Assembly: GCA_937923485.1 (NCBI GenBank)
Contig: CALDUE010000011.1
Span: forward strand, 16,300-80,299
Direction: 5' to 3'
DNA from: an uncultured Saprospiraceae bacterium
Lineage (GTDB): Bacteria; Bacteroidota; Bacteroidia; Chitinophagales; Saprospiraceae
DNA: 64,000 bases
Shown here: piece after piece, positions 9,438 through 20,129 of the stretch
How positions within the stretch are numbered: position 1 is the stretch's first letter
Layout: the number at the start of each line of letters is the position of its first letter
Notes under the pieces: model-generated
Told to the model about the DNA's origin: nothing
What the model saw: only the letters and a program-made list of their open reading frames with translations
Databases searched by the model: none
Translations under genes and position numbers: made by a program

Positions 9438-9479
9438 TGAAGGACAAGACCTCCTAGATTTACAGCTCAAATGTAAACT

Positions 9480-10007
9480 ATGCGAATCGAGGTTCTATTG
9501 ATAAGTGCGGCAGTTTTATTTTTCACTGCATGTAGTAATGACAAGAAGGTGGAACCTGCGGTTGGGCCGCTAACAGCGACCGCCCCTACCGCCGACCTTA
9601 GTCCTGCACTTCCTCCAGGTTATATTGAGATGAACGACATCACGCGCAATCTCATCGATGGATTTTGGCATATACAGCAGGTCTTCGAACGTGTCCCGAC
9701 CTCTCGCTACCAGGCACAAAAAGGGCGCTACTATAAATTTGCTGAGAATGGAGATTATGCGCTTTTTAATCCTGATGGGAAGGTATTTCACCTTGGGAAG
9801 TGGCGCTACAAGCCAGGTGACGGTGACCGAAATTACATCTCAATCGATGCTAAGGATACACAGTATAACAACCAGTGGAAAGTAATCATGTCAAAGGATG
9901 ACGCGGTATTTGTGGGGACCCAAACGTTTAATAATCCAGGCGTACAGCAGCGCTTAGAAAAAATTACCAGCCTTCCTGCGTCGGCTATTGAGGCTCAAAA
10001 AGAGTAA
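9480..10007 (+). CDS. small lipoprotein of unknown function
   Basis: The 175-residue protein opens with a hydrophobic segment and a lipobox (FFTAC, acylated Cys about residue 18), then a Pro/Thr/Ala-rich linker. A compact beta-rich domain follows (FWHIQQVFERV, GRYYKFAENGDYALFNPDGK, GKWRY). That pattern resembles lipocalin-like or DUF4923-type small Bacteroidota lipoproteins, in which an FENGDY-like strand is followed by a GKW turn, but I cannot assign a named family with confidence. It starts 43 bases from the divergent tilS start and ends 33 bases before the amylase. Function unknown. Confidence 0.75.
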   Translation: MRIEVLLISAAVLFFTACSNDKKVEPAVGPLTATAPTADLSPALPPGYIEMNDITRNLIDGFWHIQQVFERVPTSRYQAQKGRYYKFAENGDYALFNPDGKVFHLGKWRYKPGDGDRNYISIDAKDTQYNNQWKVIMSKDDAVFVGTQTFNNPGVQQRLEKITSLPASAIEAQKE

Positions 10008-10040
10008 GAGATATCACATAGCTGGTGGTATACTCGCTTT

Positions 10041-11387
10041 ATGGAGTCCAGAAGCGAGGATGAAGAGCTGAAAACCAATCGACCGTTCAATACGCCTTCG
10101 TGGGCTTCTACAACGAATATTTACGAAGTGAACGTTCGTCAGTATACACCTGAAGGAACCTTTGAAGCTTTTAGAAAACATCTATCTAGGCTGGCAGATA
10201 TGGGGGTAGAGGTCCTCTGGTTTATGCCTATCTATCCGATAAGTGAGTTGAAGCGTAAGGGTAAGATGGGTAGCTATTATGCGAGTTCAGATTTCCTTTC
10301 GGTGAACCCAGAATTTGGGACCTTAGAGGAGTTTATCTCTATGGTCGAGGAGATTCATGCACTTGGGATGTATGTCATTTTGGATTGGACGGCCAACCAC
10401 ACGGGTTGGGATCACCCTTGGGTGAAGGAGCATCCTGAATTTTACATCAAACGGGAAGGGACGGATGAGATTCGCCATGCTTTCAATCCCCAAGATGGGG
10501 CAGAGACGGATTGGTATGACATTGCCCAGTTGAACTTTGATAATCCCGACCTGACTCCGGTGATGATTGAGCAGATGAGGTTTTGGCGAAAGCGGGCCAA
10601 TATTGATGGCTTTCGATGCGATGTGGCAGGCTTTATCCCCTTGCATTTTTGGTACGCTGCTCGTCCGGCTTTGGAGCAAGATGGTCCGCTATTTATGCTC
10701 GCAGAATGGGGTAATGAACCGATGCATTTTGAAGCCGCTTTTGATGTCAATTACGGGATGGATTTTCATCACCTGCTCAATCGACTTGCAAAGGGAGAGG
10801 CTAGGGTAGCGGACGTTTGGGCGTATCAAGAAAAAGATCACGCCCAATTTCCTCAACAAACGATCCATTTAAATTACACGAGCAACCATGACGAGAACTC
10901 ATGGAATGGTACCGAGTTCGAGCGTATGGGCAAGCTCGCCGATGCCATGTGGGTGGTCTGCGCAACCTTTGATGGCATACCGTTGGTGTACTCAGGTCAA
11001 GAAGAGCCCTTGCATCGAAGGCTAGCGTTTTTTGAGAAAGATGATATCCAGTTTTCGGCTTTCGCCAAAACCCACTTATTCAAGCCTCTGCTCAAAGCAA
11101 GAAAAGAGGGAGGACCATTAGCGGCTGGAAGCACTTTAAATCGGGCTCAGCGGGTAGACTTAGCTGAGCAGAATGATAGGATTCTAGCCTACCAAAGAAC
11201 AAGCGATATGGGGACAGTCTTAGTATTTGTAAATACTAGTGGGGAGCAACAATCCATTCAACCAAAAGAGGTTAAAGCTGGAGAGTATGCAGACCTCTAT
11301 GCAGAAAAGCGCGTTGTTGATTACAAATCAGGCGAAACGAGTTTTCTCTTAAAGCCATATGGTTACCTTGTGTTGGAGTCGTTATAG
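10041..11387 (+). CDS. GH13 alpha-amylase family glycoside hydrolase
   Basis: A 448-residue (beta/alpha)8 enzyme without a signal peptide, so probably cytoplasmic. The four GH13 regions are present: DWTANH at 115-120, GFRCDVA at 190-196 with nucleophile Asp194, the acid/base Glu222 in AEWG, and NHD with Asp284. It is expected to act on alpha-1,4 or related glucans such as glycogen or maltodextrin. The exact specificity cannot be read from the sequence. The C-terminal 80 residues form the usual beta-sandwich domain C. Two exact copies of the dispersed 14-mer lie inside it. The next gene starts 7 bases after its stop, so the two may be co-transcribed. Confidence 0.93.
   Translation: MESRSEDEELKTNRPFNTPSWASTTNIYEVNVRQYTPEGTFEAFRKHLSRLADMGVEVLWFMPIYPISELKRKGKMGSYYASSDFLSVNPEFGTLEEFISMVEEIHALGMYVILDWTANHTGWDHPWVKEHPEFYIKREGTDEIRHAFNPQDGAETDWYDIAQLNFDNPDLTPVMIEQMRFWRKRANIDGFRCDVAGFIPLHFWYAARPALEQDGPLFMLAEWGNEPMHFEAAFDVNYGMDFHHLLNRLAKGEARVADVWAYQEKDHAQFPQQTIHLNYTSNHDENSWNGTEFERMGKLADAMWVVCATFDGIPLVYSGQEEPLHRRLAFFEKDDIQFSAFAKTHLFKPLLKARKEGGPLAAGSTLNRAQRVDLAEQNDRILAYQRTSDMGTVLVFVNTSGEQQSIQPKEVKAGEYADLYAEKRVVDYKSGETSFLLKPYGYLVLESL
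10580..10593 (+). repeat. dispersed 14-mer GTTTTGGCGAAAGC, exact copy
   Basis: Exact copy in the amylase gene, read as F-W-R-K. Confidence 0.9.
11058..11071 (-). repeat. dispersed 14-mer GTTTTGGCGAAAGC, exact copy
   Basis: Exact minus-strand copy in the amylase gene, read on the coding strand as A-F-A-K-T. Confidence 0.9.
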
Positions 11388-11394
11388 TTTTTGC

Positions 11395-11880
11395 ATGCGT
11401 TGTTTTTCTGCTTTTCTGAAATTTGCTCTTGTGTCGGCTTGCACCCTTTCGGTATGGGCCTCAACGGCGCACGCCCAAGCTTCTGAGTCCACTGATTTTG
11501 TAGGTTCGTGGAAGGGGATTATCACTCAGGTTGATGGGGCCACGGTGCGCTATTTCGATATGGAATTGACTGTTTCTCCCGAACTAGGTAGTGATAGCAC
11601 CTACAGCGTTGCTACACATGTCATGGATGGTGAGTACCACGCCTACATCGTTGGTAGAGCCTTTGAAGGCAACAAAAAGAATCGACTTTTCATCGCGGAA
11701 AGTGAAATTATTCGATCGGATTCTATTCCAGGAATGGAGTGGTGCGTGAAGCGGTATGAGCTCAAAAAACACATTAAAAATGGTGAGCTCCACCTGCAAG
11801 GGGTATGGGGCGGTGATACGAGCTTTGGAGAGTGCATTCCTGGAGATATGGATTTGGTGCGGCAGATAATTCGGCCTTAA
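11395..11880 (+). CDS. small secreted protein, DUF2147-like
   Basis: Start taken at ATG 11395, giving MRCFSAFLKFALVSACTLSVWASTAHAQ as a signal peptide; a start at 11359 would overlap the amylase. The mature part (about 133 residues) begins with a FVGSWKGIITQVDG strand, has a charged central beta region, and contains two cysteines (WCVKRY, FGECIPG) that could pair. The opening resembles small exported beta-barrel domains such as DUF2147-like proteins, but I do not recognise it securely. It sits 7 bases after the amylase gene. Confidence 0.7.
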   Translation: MRCFSAFLKFALVSACTLSVWASTAHAQASESTDFVGSWKGIITQVDGATVRYFDMELTVSPELGSDSTYSVATHVMDGEYHAYIVGRAFEGNKKNRLFIAESEIIRSDSIPGMEWCVKRYELKKHIKNGELHLQGVWGGDTSFGECIPGDMDLVRQIIRP

Positions 11881-12319
11881 GGGGGGAATTGGCAATTGGC
11901 AATTGTTAATTGACAATTGTTAATGATCGTGACGGCCTAGCGATCGTGAATTGTGAGTTGCTCGCCTGCGGCGGTGGGAGAATTTTGAATTTACGTTCGT
12001 GGCTACGCCACTCAAATTTTGAATGATCGTGACGGCCAAGGGTACGTGGACTAGGTGTTGCTCGCCTGCGGCTCGGGGGCAAATTCGGTGGCTGACATCC
12101 TCTGGATGTGCCGAATTTGAAGTGAAATCATAAGCGAGAGCATTGCATCTCAAACGCGTCCCTAGCAACTGTCCGGTCCCGAGTATTGAACGAGAATCCC
12201 GCGCTTTACGAGACCTCAAGCAGCGAGGAACGAGCGGTCTAGCAACGTAGTGGTCAAAATTCCTCTTTCCGAAATCCGACATCCGATATCTGGAGTTCAC
12301 GAAGTGAACGATACCTAAC
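11881..12319. repeat. gene-free, repeat-rich stretch with a 100-bp-period duplication
   Basis: No credible reading frame. It opens with repeated AATTG/CAATTG units (11887-11921). Two degenerate units follow with an exact 100-base offset: AATGATCGTGACGGCC at 11922 and 12022, and GTTGCTCGCCTGCGGC at 11957 and 12057. The second unit leads into a hairpin (CAAATTCGG at 12079 with CCGAATTTG ending at 12119) containing a nested ACATCC/GGATGT stem. Short palindromes such as TTCACGAAGTGAA close to 12300 complete it. It looks like a non-coding repeat island upstream of argS. Confidence 0.6.
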
Positions 12320-12327
12320 TACCTTTG
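12320..12327 (+). promoter_or_regulatory. candidate -7 element (TACCTTTG) of argS
   Basis: TACCTTTG matches the Bacteroidota -7 consensus TAnnTTTG and ends 8 bases before the argS ATG, which would give an almost leaderless mRNA. I see no good -33 TTTG at the expected spacing, so confidence is moderate. Confidence 0.45.
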
Positions 12328-12335
12328 CGCCCGCT

Positions 12336-14180
12336 ATGAAAATTGTCCAGCAACTACAAGCGCTTACACAGCGTGCGATTACCCAGGCCTACGGGAAAGA
12401 GATTGATGCCGAGAAGATCGTCATCAACGCAACCCGCAGCGATATGGACGGCGATTTTACCGTCGTAACTTTTGCCTTGGCTAAGCTGCTGGGCGACCGA
12501 CCAGACGCCATTGCCGCGAAGATCGGAGAGGCTCTTGAAGCCAGTGCGGAAGACGTGTCTGGTGTATCGGTAGTGAAGGGATTCCTCAACATCAACTTGG
12601 CGGGCTCGTTTTGGCGAAAGCAGTTGGAAGCAATCAAGGATGAAGACCAATTTGGCTATGCAGCTAAAAAAGGTATCAAGACGGCGATTGAATTCAGTTC
12701 GCCAAACACCAATAAGCCACTTCACCTTGGACACGTGCGCAACATCCTTTTAGGATGGAGCATCTCCAAGTTGCTCGAAGCTGCTGGGCATGACGTCGTT
12801 CGAGTACAGATCATTAATGATAGAGGCATTGCGATTTGCAAGAGTATGGTAGCCTGGCAGAAGTTTGCCAATGGAGCTACACCAGCTTCTCTCAGTAGGA
12901 AAGGAGATCTTGTCGTCGGTGATTATTATGTGCGTTTTGAAGCAGAATTTCAAGAGGAATATCGCGCTTGGCAAAACACGCCTGCTGGTAAAGCAGCATT
13001 GGCTGATGTGAAGGTTAAGGAAGGTGAGGAACCAGCCAAAAAGTATAAGAATACTTACTTTAATACCATCTCTCCGCTTGGGAAGGAAGCGAAGGAAATG
13101 CTTTTGGCTTGGGAAGCTGGAGACCCCTCAGTGCGTGAGCTTTGGAGCACAATGAATGGCTGGGTGTATGCTGGCCATAATGCCACCTATGAGCGGATGG
13201 GGGTCACTTTTGACAAGCTATATTACGAGTCTGACACGTATCTGCTTGGTAAAGCAATGGCGTTGAAAGGTCTTGAAAAAGAAGCATTTTACAAAAAAGA
13301 AGACGGCAGTGTTTGGGCCGATTTAACGGATGCTAAACTCGACCAAAAAATCATCCTTCGCGCAGATGGGACGAGTGTATACATTACTCAAGATCTTGGG
13401 ACAGCCCACCAGCGGTTCGAAGATTTCGGAATGGATCGCATGATCTATGTGACGGGCGATGAGCAGAATTACCATTTCCAAGCTTTATTTGCAGCACTCG
13501 CAAAACTTCAGGAACCCTACGCAGATCAACTCTATCACCTTGGCTATGGGATGATTGATTTGACCACGGGTAAAATGAAATCCAGAGAAGGCACCGTAGT
13601 TGATGCCGACGATCTTATGGAGCAAGTCGTTGCTGAAGCCCGTGCCAATGCCGAAGAGCGAGCGGAGATTACAGAGAGCGATGCATCAACTCGAGCAGAA
13701 TCTGCTGAGCAGGTCGGCTTAGCGGCAATCAAGTACTACATTCTACGTGTCGGACCGAAAAAGCGAATGGTCTTCAATCCAAAGGAAAGTGTCGAACTTC
13801 AAGGTACGACTGGTCCGTATATTCAATACAGTTACGTCCGTGCGTTTGGTGTCTCTGCGCGAGCAGAAAAGGAAGGCTACGATGCAGCTGCAGGTGGAGC
13901 ATATAACGAACTTGCACCAGCTGAGCGGGATTTGGTGAAACACCTGTTAACGCTACCCGAAGTTATTGAGCAGGCTGCAGAGGAGTTAGACCCTTCACAG
14001 GTAGCTAGTTATGCCTATGCATTGGCCAAAGGCTATCACCGTTTCTGGCACGATCACTCGGTCTTATCCGCTGAAAATGAAGCAGCTAAGGCATTTAGAG
14101 TAGGGTTGAGTCATGCTGTCGCCAAAACCCTTCGCACTTCAATGGACCTGCTCGGAATATCTTTACCCGAACGTATGTAG
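12336..14180 (+). CDS. argS: arginyl-tRNA synthetase
   Basis: A 614-residue class I aminoacyl-tRNA synthetase that charges tRNA-Arg. The N-terminal Arg-tRNA-synthetase additional domain covers about residues 1-90. The HIGH signature appears as HLGH at 130-133 in the SSPNTNKPLHLGHVRN context typical of ArgRS, and the KMSKS region is GKMKSREGT. The C-terminal DALR anticodon-binding domain begins near YIQYSYVR. Length is normal. It carries one exact dispersed 14-mer (12608) and one single-mismatch copy (14115). It stands alone after the repeat island, with its own promoter candidate. Confidence 0.97.
   Translation: MKIVQQLQALTQRAITQAYGKEIDAEKIVINATRSDMDGDFTVVTFALAKLLGDRPDAIAAKIGEALEASAEDVSGVSVVKGFLNINLAGSFWRKQLEAIKDEDQFGYAAKKGIKTAIEFSSPNTNKPLHLGHVRNILLGWSISKLLEAAGHDVVRVQIINDRGIAICKSMVAWQKFANGATPASLSRKGDLVVGDYYVRFEAEFQEEYRAWQNTPAGKAALADVKVKEGEEPAKKYKNTYFNTISPLGKEAKEMLLAWEAGDPSVRELWSTMNGWVYAGHNATYERMGVTFDKLYYESDTYLLGKAMALKGLEKEAFYKKEDGSVWADLTDAKLDQKIILRADGTSVYITQDLGTAHQRFEDFGMDRMIYVTGDEQNYHFQALFAALAKLQEPYADQLYHLGYGMIDLTTGKMKSREGTVVDADDLMEQVVAEARANAEERAEITESDASTRAESAEQVGLAAIKYYILRVGPKKRMVFNPKESVELQGTTGPYIQYSYVRAFGVSARAEKEGYDAAAGGAYNELAPAERDLVKHLLTLPEVIEQAAEELDPSQVASYAYALAKGYHRFWHDHSVLSAENEAAKAFRVGLSHAVAKTLRTSMDLLGISLPERM
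12608..12621 (+). repeat. dispersed 14-mer GTTTTGGCGAAAGC, exact copy
   Basis: Exact copy inside argS, read as F-W-R-K in a variable linker after the N-terminal domain. Confidence 0.9.
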
Positions 14181-14246
14181 CGCATTTAGTTGCACATCTA
14201 AACCGCTATTTTCAGCGTTCATTAATTGGACACCAAATCACATAAG

Positions 14247-15695
14247 ATGCGTTTACTTTTTCTTCTTTTGGCCTTTTTGGTAGTAGGGGGAGTTTCAGCA
14301 CAAGCTGATGAAACAAAACCAGCCTACAACATCTCTTTTGAGATTGAGGGTTTTGCCGATTCAGCAGTGTACTTGGCAAACTACTTTATGGACAAGCAGT
14401 ACATCGTTGATACCGCTGCTTTTGAGAATGGAAAAGCTGTTTTTACAGGAGATGAACCGCTGAAGGAAGGAACATACTTACTCGTGCTGCCTCCAAATAA
14501 CAACTATGCGCAGTTACTTATTGATGGAGACCAAGAGTTTTCCTTAAAGACCAATGTTGATGACTTGACGGGAGCGATGGTTGTTGAGGGATCTAGTGAA
14601 AACGAACTGTTTTACGATTACCTCCACTTCCTGTCTGAGCAGCGACCCCTCGCAGACAAGTACCGGGCAATCAAGCAAGACAGTACTCAAACGGCGGAGG
14701 CTATCGCGCAGGCAACCATTGACGGTGATGCCGTAGACAAAGCTGTTGAGGATCGTCAGCAAATGATATTGACCAAGCATCCTGAAACGATAACTGCCTC
14801 GATTCTGCTTTCCATGCAGGACCCCAATCTTCCAGAATTCACGGGTACCGATGCTGAGCAGCAACAGCAAAGATATCTCTGGTATAAAAAGCATTATTTC
14901 GACAACGTTAATTTAGGAGATCCAAGGTCTTTACGCTCCACGTTTCTAGACAAACAGGTAATGTATTACATGGATAAGCTGGTCATCCCGGCACCTGACA
15001 GTCTTATCAAAGAGATAGACTTTATCCTTGAACAGATGCGTCCTTCTGAGGAGACCTTCCGCCAATACACGAGTAAGTTTCTCAACCAATATGCTTCTTC
15101 TAAGATTGTAGGTCAGGATGCAGTGTACATCCACATTGCTGAGAAGTATTACATGGGAGGTCAGACACCATGGGTTGATTCTACGACCTTGGCCAAGATC
15201 ACAGAAAACGTAAATTCAGTCAAGCCACTTCTCATCGGCAAGAAAGCTCCACCTTTGAAGCTTGTTGATCGCAATGAGCAGCCTTGGGATTTGTATGAAG
15301 ACGATGCAGATTTTACGGTGCTCTTCTTTTACGACCCAGAGTGCGGGTACTGCAAAAAGCAAACGCCGTTTGTTGTTGACTTTGCAAAGAAGTTCAAGGA
15401 TAAAAATGTAAAGGTTGTCAGCATCTGTTCGAAGTTTGCTCCCGATAAAGCTGATTGCTGGGAGTATGTAGATAGCAAGGATGAAATGAATGACTTGCTT
15501 TACAACCTTTATGATCCTTATCACAGATCGCGGTTCAAGATTACGTACAACGTGACCTCAACTCCTCAAGTCTACGTGCTTGACAAAAACGACATTATCG
15601 TCAGTAAAAAGATTGCTGGTGATCAGCTAGAAGAGGTGGTCGGTCGACTTGTTGACGAGAAAGAGAAGATGGAAATGGATGGGGCAGGGAAGTAG
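14247..15695 (+). CDS. exported thioredoxin-fold protein with DUF4369/DUF5106-like N-terminus
   Basis: ATG 14247 is preferred over the upstream TTG (14226) because it begins a signal peptide ending in GVSAQ. The 482-residue protein has an N-terminal DUF4369-like beta domain (about 25-110, FEIEGFADSAVYLANYF), a helical DUF5106-like middle, and a C-terminal TlpA/AhpC-type thioredoxin domain. The redox pair Cys366-Cys369 lies in DPECGYCKKQTP, and the cis-Pro region is STPQVYVLD. Such proteins act as periplasmic or outer-membrane-facing thiol-disulfide oxidoreductases in Bacteroidota. The substrate is unknown. It is convergent with the SDR gene, with a 13-base gap. Confidence 0.85.
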   Translation: MRLLFLLLAFLVVGGVSAQADETKPAYNISFEIEGFADSAVYLANYFMDKQYIVDTAAFENGKAVFTGDEPLKEGTYLLVLPPNNNYAQLLIDGDQEFSLKTNVDDLTGAMVVEGSSENELFYDYLHFLSEQRPLADKYRAIKQDSTQTAEAIAQATIDGDAVDKAVEDRQQMILTKHPETITASILLSMQDPNLPEFTGTDAEQQQQRYLWYKKHYFDNVNLGDPRSLRSTFLDKQVMYYMDKLVIPAPDSLIKEIDFILEQMRPSEETFRQYTSKFLNQYASSKIVGQDAVYIHIAEKYYMGGQTPWVDSTTLAKITENVNSVKPLLIGKKAPPLKLVDRNEQPWDLYEDDADFTVLFFYDPECGYCKKQTPFVVDFAKKFKDKNVKVVSICSKFAPDKADCWEYVDSKDEMNDLLYNLYDPYHRSRFKITYNVTSTPQVYVLDKNDIIVSKKIAGDQLEEVVGRLVDEKEKMEMDGAGK

Positions 15696-15708
15696 CGGGT
15701 TTTTACCC

Positions 15709-16482
15709 CTATGTCACATCCCGATTTTTAAGCACCTTTCTAAATATACCAGGAACGAAACGCTTTAGGTAAATCCCCGCAAGCTCTCGGCCTCCGATAT
15801 GGAGCTCTCGTTTTCCTTTTAGGATTCCAGTCCAAGCCTTTTGCGCGAAGACCTCAGGTTTCATACCAGAGGCCTGAGCATTATCCATTGTCCCTTGCTT
15901 CTGTCCATCGGCAGTTACTGCATTTACACTGATGTCTGTATGAATGAAGCCGGGACAAATTATAGTAACCTGTACACCTTCATCTTCTACTTCGAAACGA
16001 AGCGAATTAAAGTAGCCGTGTAATGCATGCTTGCTCGCAGCATAGGTCGAGCGCTTAGGTGTCCCGAAGTAGCCTACTACAGAACTCATTGCTATAACAT
16101 GTCCTGAGCGTCGCTGAAGCATGCCTGGTAGCACAATTCGAGTAAGCTCCACATGACCGAAGAAGTTGGTCTCCATGATCTGACGAACGACTTCTGGCGA
16201 GGTGTCCGCAGCATTCGAGCGCTGAGAAATCCCACCATTGTTGATCAGATAATCTACTTCCCCAGCTTTTGCTGCGGCCGCTGCAAAGGATGCTGGCTCC
16301 GTCAAATCTAGGGTGATGATCGTACTTGGTCCAGGAAGGGTTTTGGCGACAGCTGATAACTTTTCCTCTCGACGAGCAGAGAGCACAACATGCGCACCCT
16401 GCCGACTTGCTTCATGCGCAAGTGCAGCTCCCAATCCCGATGATGCGCCAGTGATCCAGACGCGTTTATTCTTTAATTTCAA
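15709..16482 (-). CDS. short-chain dehydrogenase/reductase
   Basis: A 257-residue classical SDR. The NAD(P)-binding TGASSGLG motif is at residues 11-18, the NNGG structural motif at 81-84, and the catalytic Ser133/134, Tyr147 and Lys151 (YAASK) are all present. The AlaArgArg after the second strand (LSARREEKL) suggests NADP preference. The overall pattern resembles DltE/YqjQ-like SDRs, with a C-terminal helix typical of membrane-associated lipid-modifying members. The substrate cannot be determined. It lies 9 bases downstream of the OmpA lipoprotein gene on the same strand. A near copy of the dispersed 14-mer is at 16340. Confidence 0.9.
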   Translation of the reverse strand: MKLKNKRVWITGASSGLGAALAHEASRQGAHVVLSARREEKLSAVAKTLPGPSTIITLDLTEPASFAAAAAKAGEVDYLINNGGISQRSNAADTSPEVVRQIMETNFFGHVELTRIVLPGMLQRRSGHVIAMSSVVGYFGTPKRSTYAASKHALHGYFNSLRFEVEDEGVQVTIICPGFIHTDISVNAVTADGQKQGTMDNAQASGMKPEVFAQKAWTGILKGKRELHIGGRELAGIYLKRFVPGIFRKVLKNRDVT

Positions 16483-16491
16483 GAGTGTGAA

Positions 16492-17535
16492 TTAACGACT
16501 ACCGGTGACCAGTTCGTAAAGCTCGCCAAGCTGAGGGGTAAGAATAATTTCAGTGCGACGATTGAGGGCCTTGCCAGCTGCGGTACTGTTATCAGCGACT
16601 GGTTGAAACTGCCCGCGACCTGCTGCCGTGACTTGGCTTGGGTTGACACCACCTTGAATGAGACGTTGCGCAACCGTAGTAGCACGAGCCGTACTTAAAT
16701 CCCAATTTAGACTCGCTGACCCATCGGTATCGGTATGCCCTTCGACCGTGATGTTGATGTCTGGTTGTTGTTTGAGCGCTTGTGCGACCTGACCTAAAGC
16801 ATCGGTTCCATTCTTGTTGAGCGTCTTTGATCCGCTTGCGAAGAGGAGATTTTGCGATAGACTCACATACACTTTACCTCGACGTTCTTCTACACTTAAA
16901 TCGCTTGCGCTAAAACCAGTTAGAGCCTTTTGCATGCGCTCTCTAAGGGCGTTAAGCTTGGCATCTTTTGCCGCTAATGCAGCGCGGAGTTGGTTTACTT
17001 CGCTGGTCTTCTCATTGAGCTCAAATTCGCTCATCGCTACTGCTTTTCGAGAACTAGAAAGGTCTGTAGAAAGCTCAGCGATGCGTGTGTTCAAATCGGC
17101 TTCTTTTCGATTCAGCGTTGCGCTTAATTCATTGAGCGTACTCTCTTGACGAGCAAGCGTCAATTCTTTTTGCGATAGTTCCTGTCGCAAGGTTCCTAAT
17201 TCAGAACTACTTGTCGCGAGCTCGGCTTGATTTTGAGCCAGTACGCGATCATAGCGTGAAAGTAAATCCGTATTAGCTCTTTCAAGCTGCGCGTATTGAC
17301 GTCGAAGGCTGGTCAATTCCTGATCCATGAGACTGTTCTTCTCTTCAAGGTCGAGCTTACCCGTGGTCGTTAACCTCCTAAGAGATTCTAGTCGTTCGAG
17401 GCTATCTGCTTGAAGATTGACACGTGCAGAAAGGCGTTCTGATTCTGCTACAGTTGTTTCATACTTACGCGCACTTACGCAAGCCGTCATGAGGCTACCT
17501 AGTAAGAGCAGAGAAAAAAAGTGGAGGAGTTTCAT
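16492..17535 (-). CDS. OmpA-family lipoprotein with long coiled coil
   Basis: The 347-residue protein has a lipobox (LMTAC, lipidated Cys19). A heptad-rich coiled coil follows (about 25-205; repeated LxxxL with Glu/Ser/Ala), then a C-terminal OmpA peptidoglycan-binding domain (about 225-340) with VEGHTDTDG, LSTARA and NRRTEI. It should tether the outer membrane to peptidoglycan, with the coiled coil spanning the periplasm. The architecture is like Lpp/Pal hybrids common in Bacteroidota. It lies downstream of groL on the same strand, separated by a stem-loop. Confidence 0.9.
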   Translation of the reverse strand: MKLLHFFSLLLLGSLMTACVSARKYETTVAESERLSARVNLQADSLERLESLRRLTTTGKLDLEEKNSLMDQELTSLRRQYAQLERANTDLLSRYDRVLAQNQAELATSSSELGTLRQELSQKELTLARQESTLNELSATLNRKEADLNTRIAELSTDLSSSRKAVAMSEFELNEKTSEVNQLRAALAAKDAKLNALRERMQKALTGFSASDLSVEERRGKVYVSLSQNLLFASGSKTLNKNGTDALGQVAQALKQQPDINITVEGHTDTDGSASLNWDLSTARATTVAQRLIQGGVNPSQVTAAGRGQFQPVADNSTAAGKALNRRTEIILTPQLGELYELVTGSR

Positions 17536-17602
17536 GTGGATTGTGTTTCAAGTGTAAGGCAAAGACAAGCACTAAGTAACTGCCTATGCCCCAAAAGTAC
17601 GA

Positions 17603-17632
17603 AGCCCCGCCCCGAATAAATCGGGACGGGGC
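17603..17632 (-). terminator. stem-loop downstream of groL
   Basis: AGCCCCGcCCCGA pairs with TCGGGaCGGGGCT around a 4-5 base loop, 26 bases after the groL stop. A T-run after the stem is weak on the minus strand, so it may be a terminator or an mRNA 3'-protecting hairpin. Confidence 0.6.
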
Positions 17633-17657
17633 TCACGTATGGGGATTGAGCAGATGC

Positions 17658-19310
<1,653 letters not shown>

Positions 19311-19360
19311 TTAGAAAAAATGGAGGGGTTGGGGTAGGACTGAGGTTTAGACTAGGGTAA

Positions 19361-19627
19361 TTAGTCAAGTACAACGAGGATATCGTCTTGCTTCACGATG
19401 AGGTAGTCCTCACCTTTGTAGCTCAGCTCTTGGCCGGCGTACTTGCCGTAGAGTACCACATCACCTTTTTTGACAGTCATGGGTACATCTTTTTTACCTG
19501 GACCAACAGCTACGACTTCACCACGTTGTGGTTTTTCCTTAGCGGTATCTGGGATGATTAGGCCACCAGCGGTGCGCTCTTCTGCTGCAGCTGGCTTTAC
19601 GACCACACGATCATTGATCGGCTTCAT
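19361..19627 (-). CDS. groS: co-chaperonin GroES
   Basis: An 88-residue heptameric lid of the GroEL chamber. It starts [12 protein letters not shown], carries the mobile-loop region [32 protein letters not shown], and ends [14 protein letters not shown], all diagnostic. It is the first gene of the groSL operon. The upstream region borders the repeat island at 19640-20125. I see no CIRCE element in it. Confidence 0.98.
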   Translation of the reverse strand: MKPINDRVVVKPAAAEERTAGGLIIPDTAKEKPQRGEVVAVGPGKKDVPMTVKKGDVVLYGKYAGQELSYKGEDYLIVKQDDILVVLD

Positions 19628-19639
19628 ACTCGGGGAGTT

Positions 19640-20125
19640 TTTATGGATTTAAATTCAAAAAGTTGTTTGCCTGCACTTTACAAAAAGCGGTAAAGGCGGT
19701 GCAAGTAACAACCATCATATTAAGTGCCAATGCTTATTTGCTGACAGGGGGGCAGAGAGAAGTCGCACTCTGTCAGGTGGGGTAAAGCTTCGCCTGAATT
19801 TTTGGCAGGAGCGCTCTTGGTGCAGCTTCCATCCGTTGTGCTTCGCACTAATAGGATAGGAGATTCAAAAGGTTCAGCATCAACTACTCGCGTTGCTCGT
19901 ATGTGGTGGTTCAAAAGGTTCAGCACCAACTACTCGCGTTGCTCGCACTTGATGGTTCAAGGTGCCACAACCTTGCTCGCTACGCTCGTTGGTTTGCTTA
20001 CTACTTGCCGCACCTTGAACCAAATTGGTGAAGTGCGAAGCACGAGCTAATTTGTTTAACCTTGAACCAGCTCAAAGAAGTGCGCAGCACGAATTGAGTT
20101 GCATTGAACCTAGACCCTACCACAA
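19640..20125. repeat. gene-free repeat island with 46-bp tandem repeats and inverted repeats
   Basis: Nothing here looks coding. A 46-bp unit beginning TTCAAAAGGTTCAGCA is present twice in tandem (19864-19909 and 19910-19955), with a truncated third start at 19956. GGTTCAAGGTG at 19954-19964 has its exact reverse complement CACCTTGAACC at 20011-20021. The palindrome-like GTGCGAAGCAC (near 20034) has its inverse GTGCTTCGCAC near 19838 and a variant, GTGCGCAGCAC, near 20080. It separates groS and secG, both of which are transcribed leftward. Confidence 0.6.
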
Positions 20126-20129
20126 CGAA

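Noticed and set aside
19864..19970. Tandem 46-bp units considered as a CRISPR array
   Set aside because: Only two full units with no unique spacers between them; the whole unit repeats, and there are no cas genes in the window.
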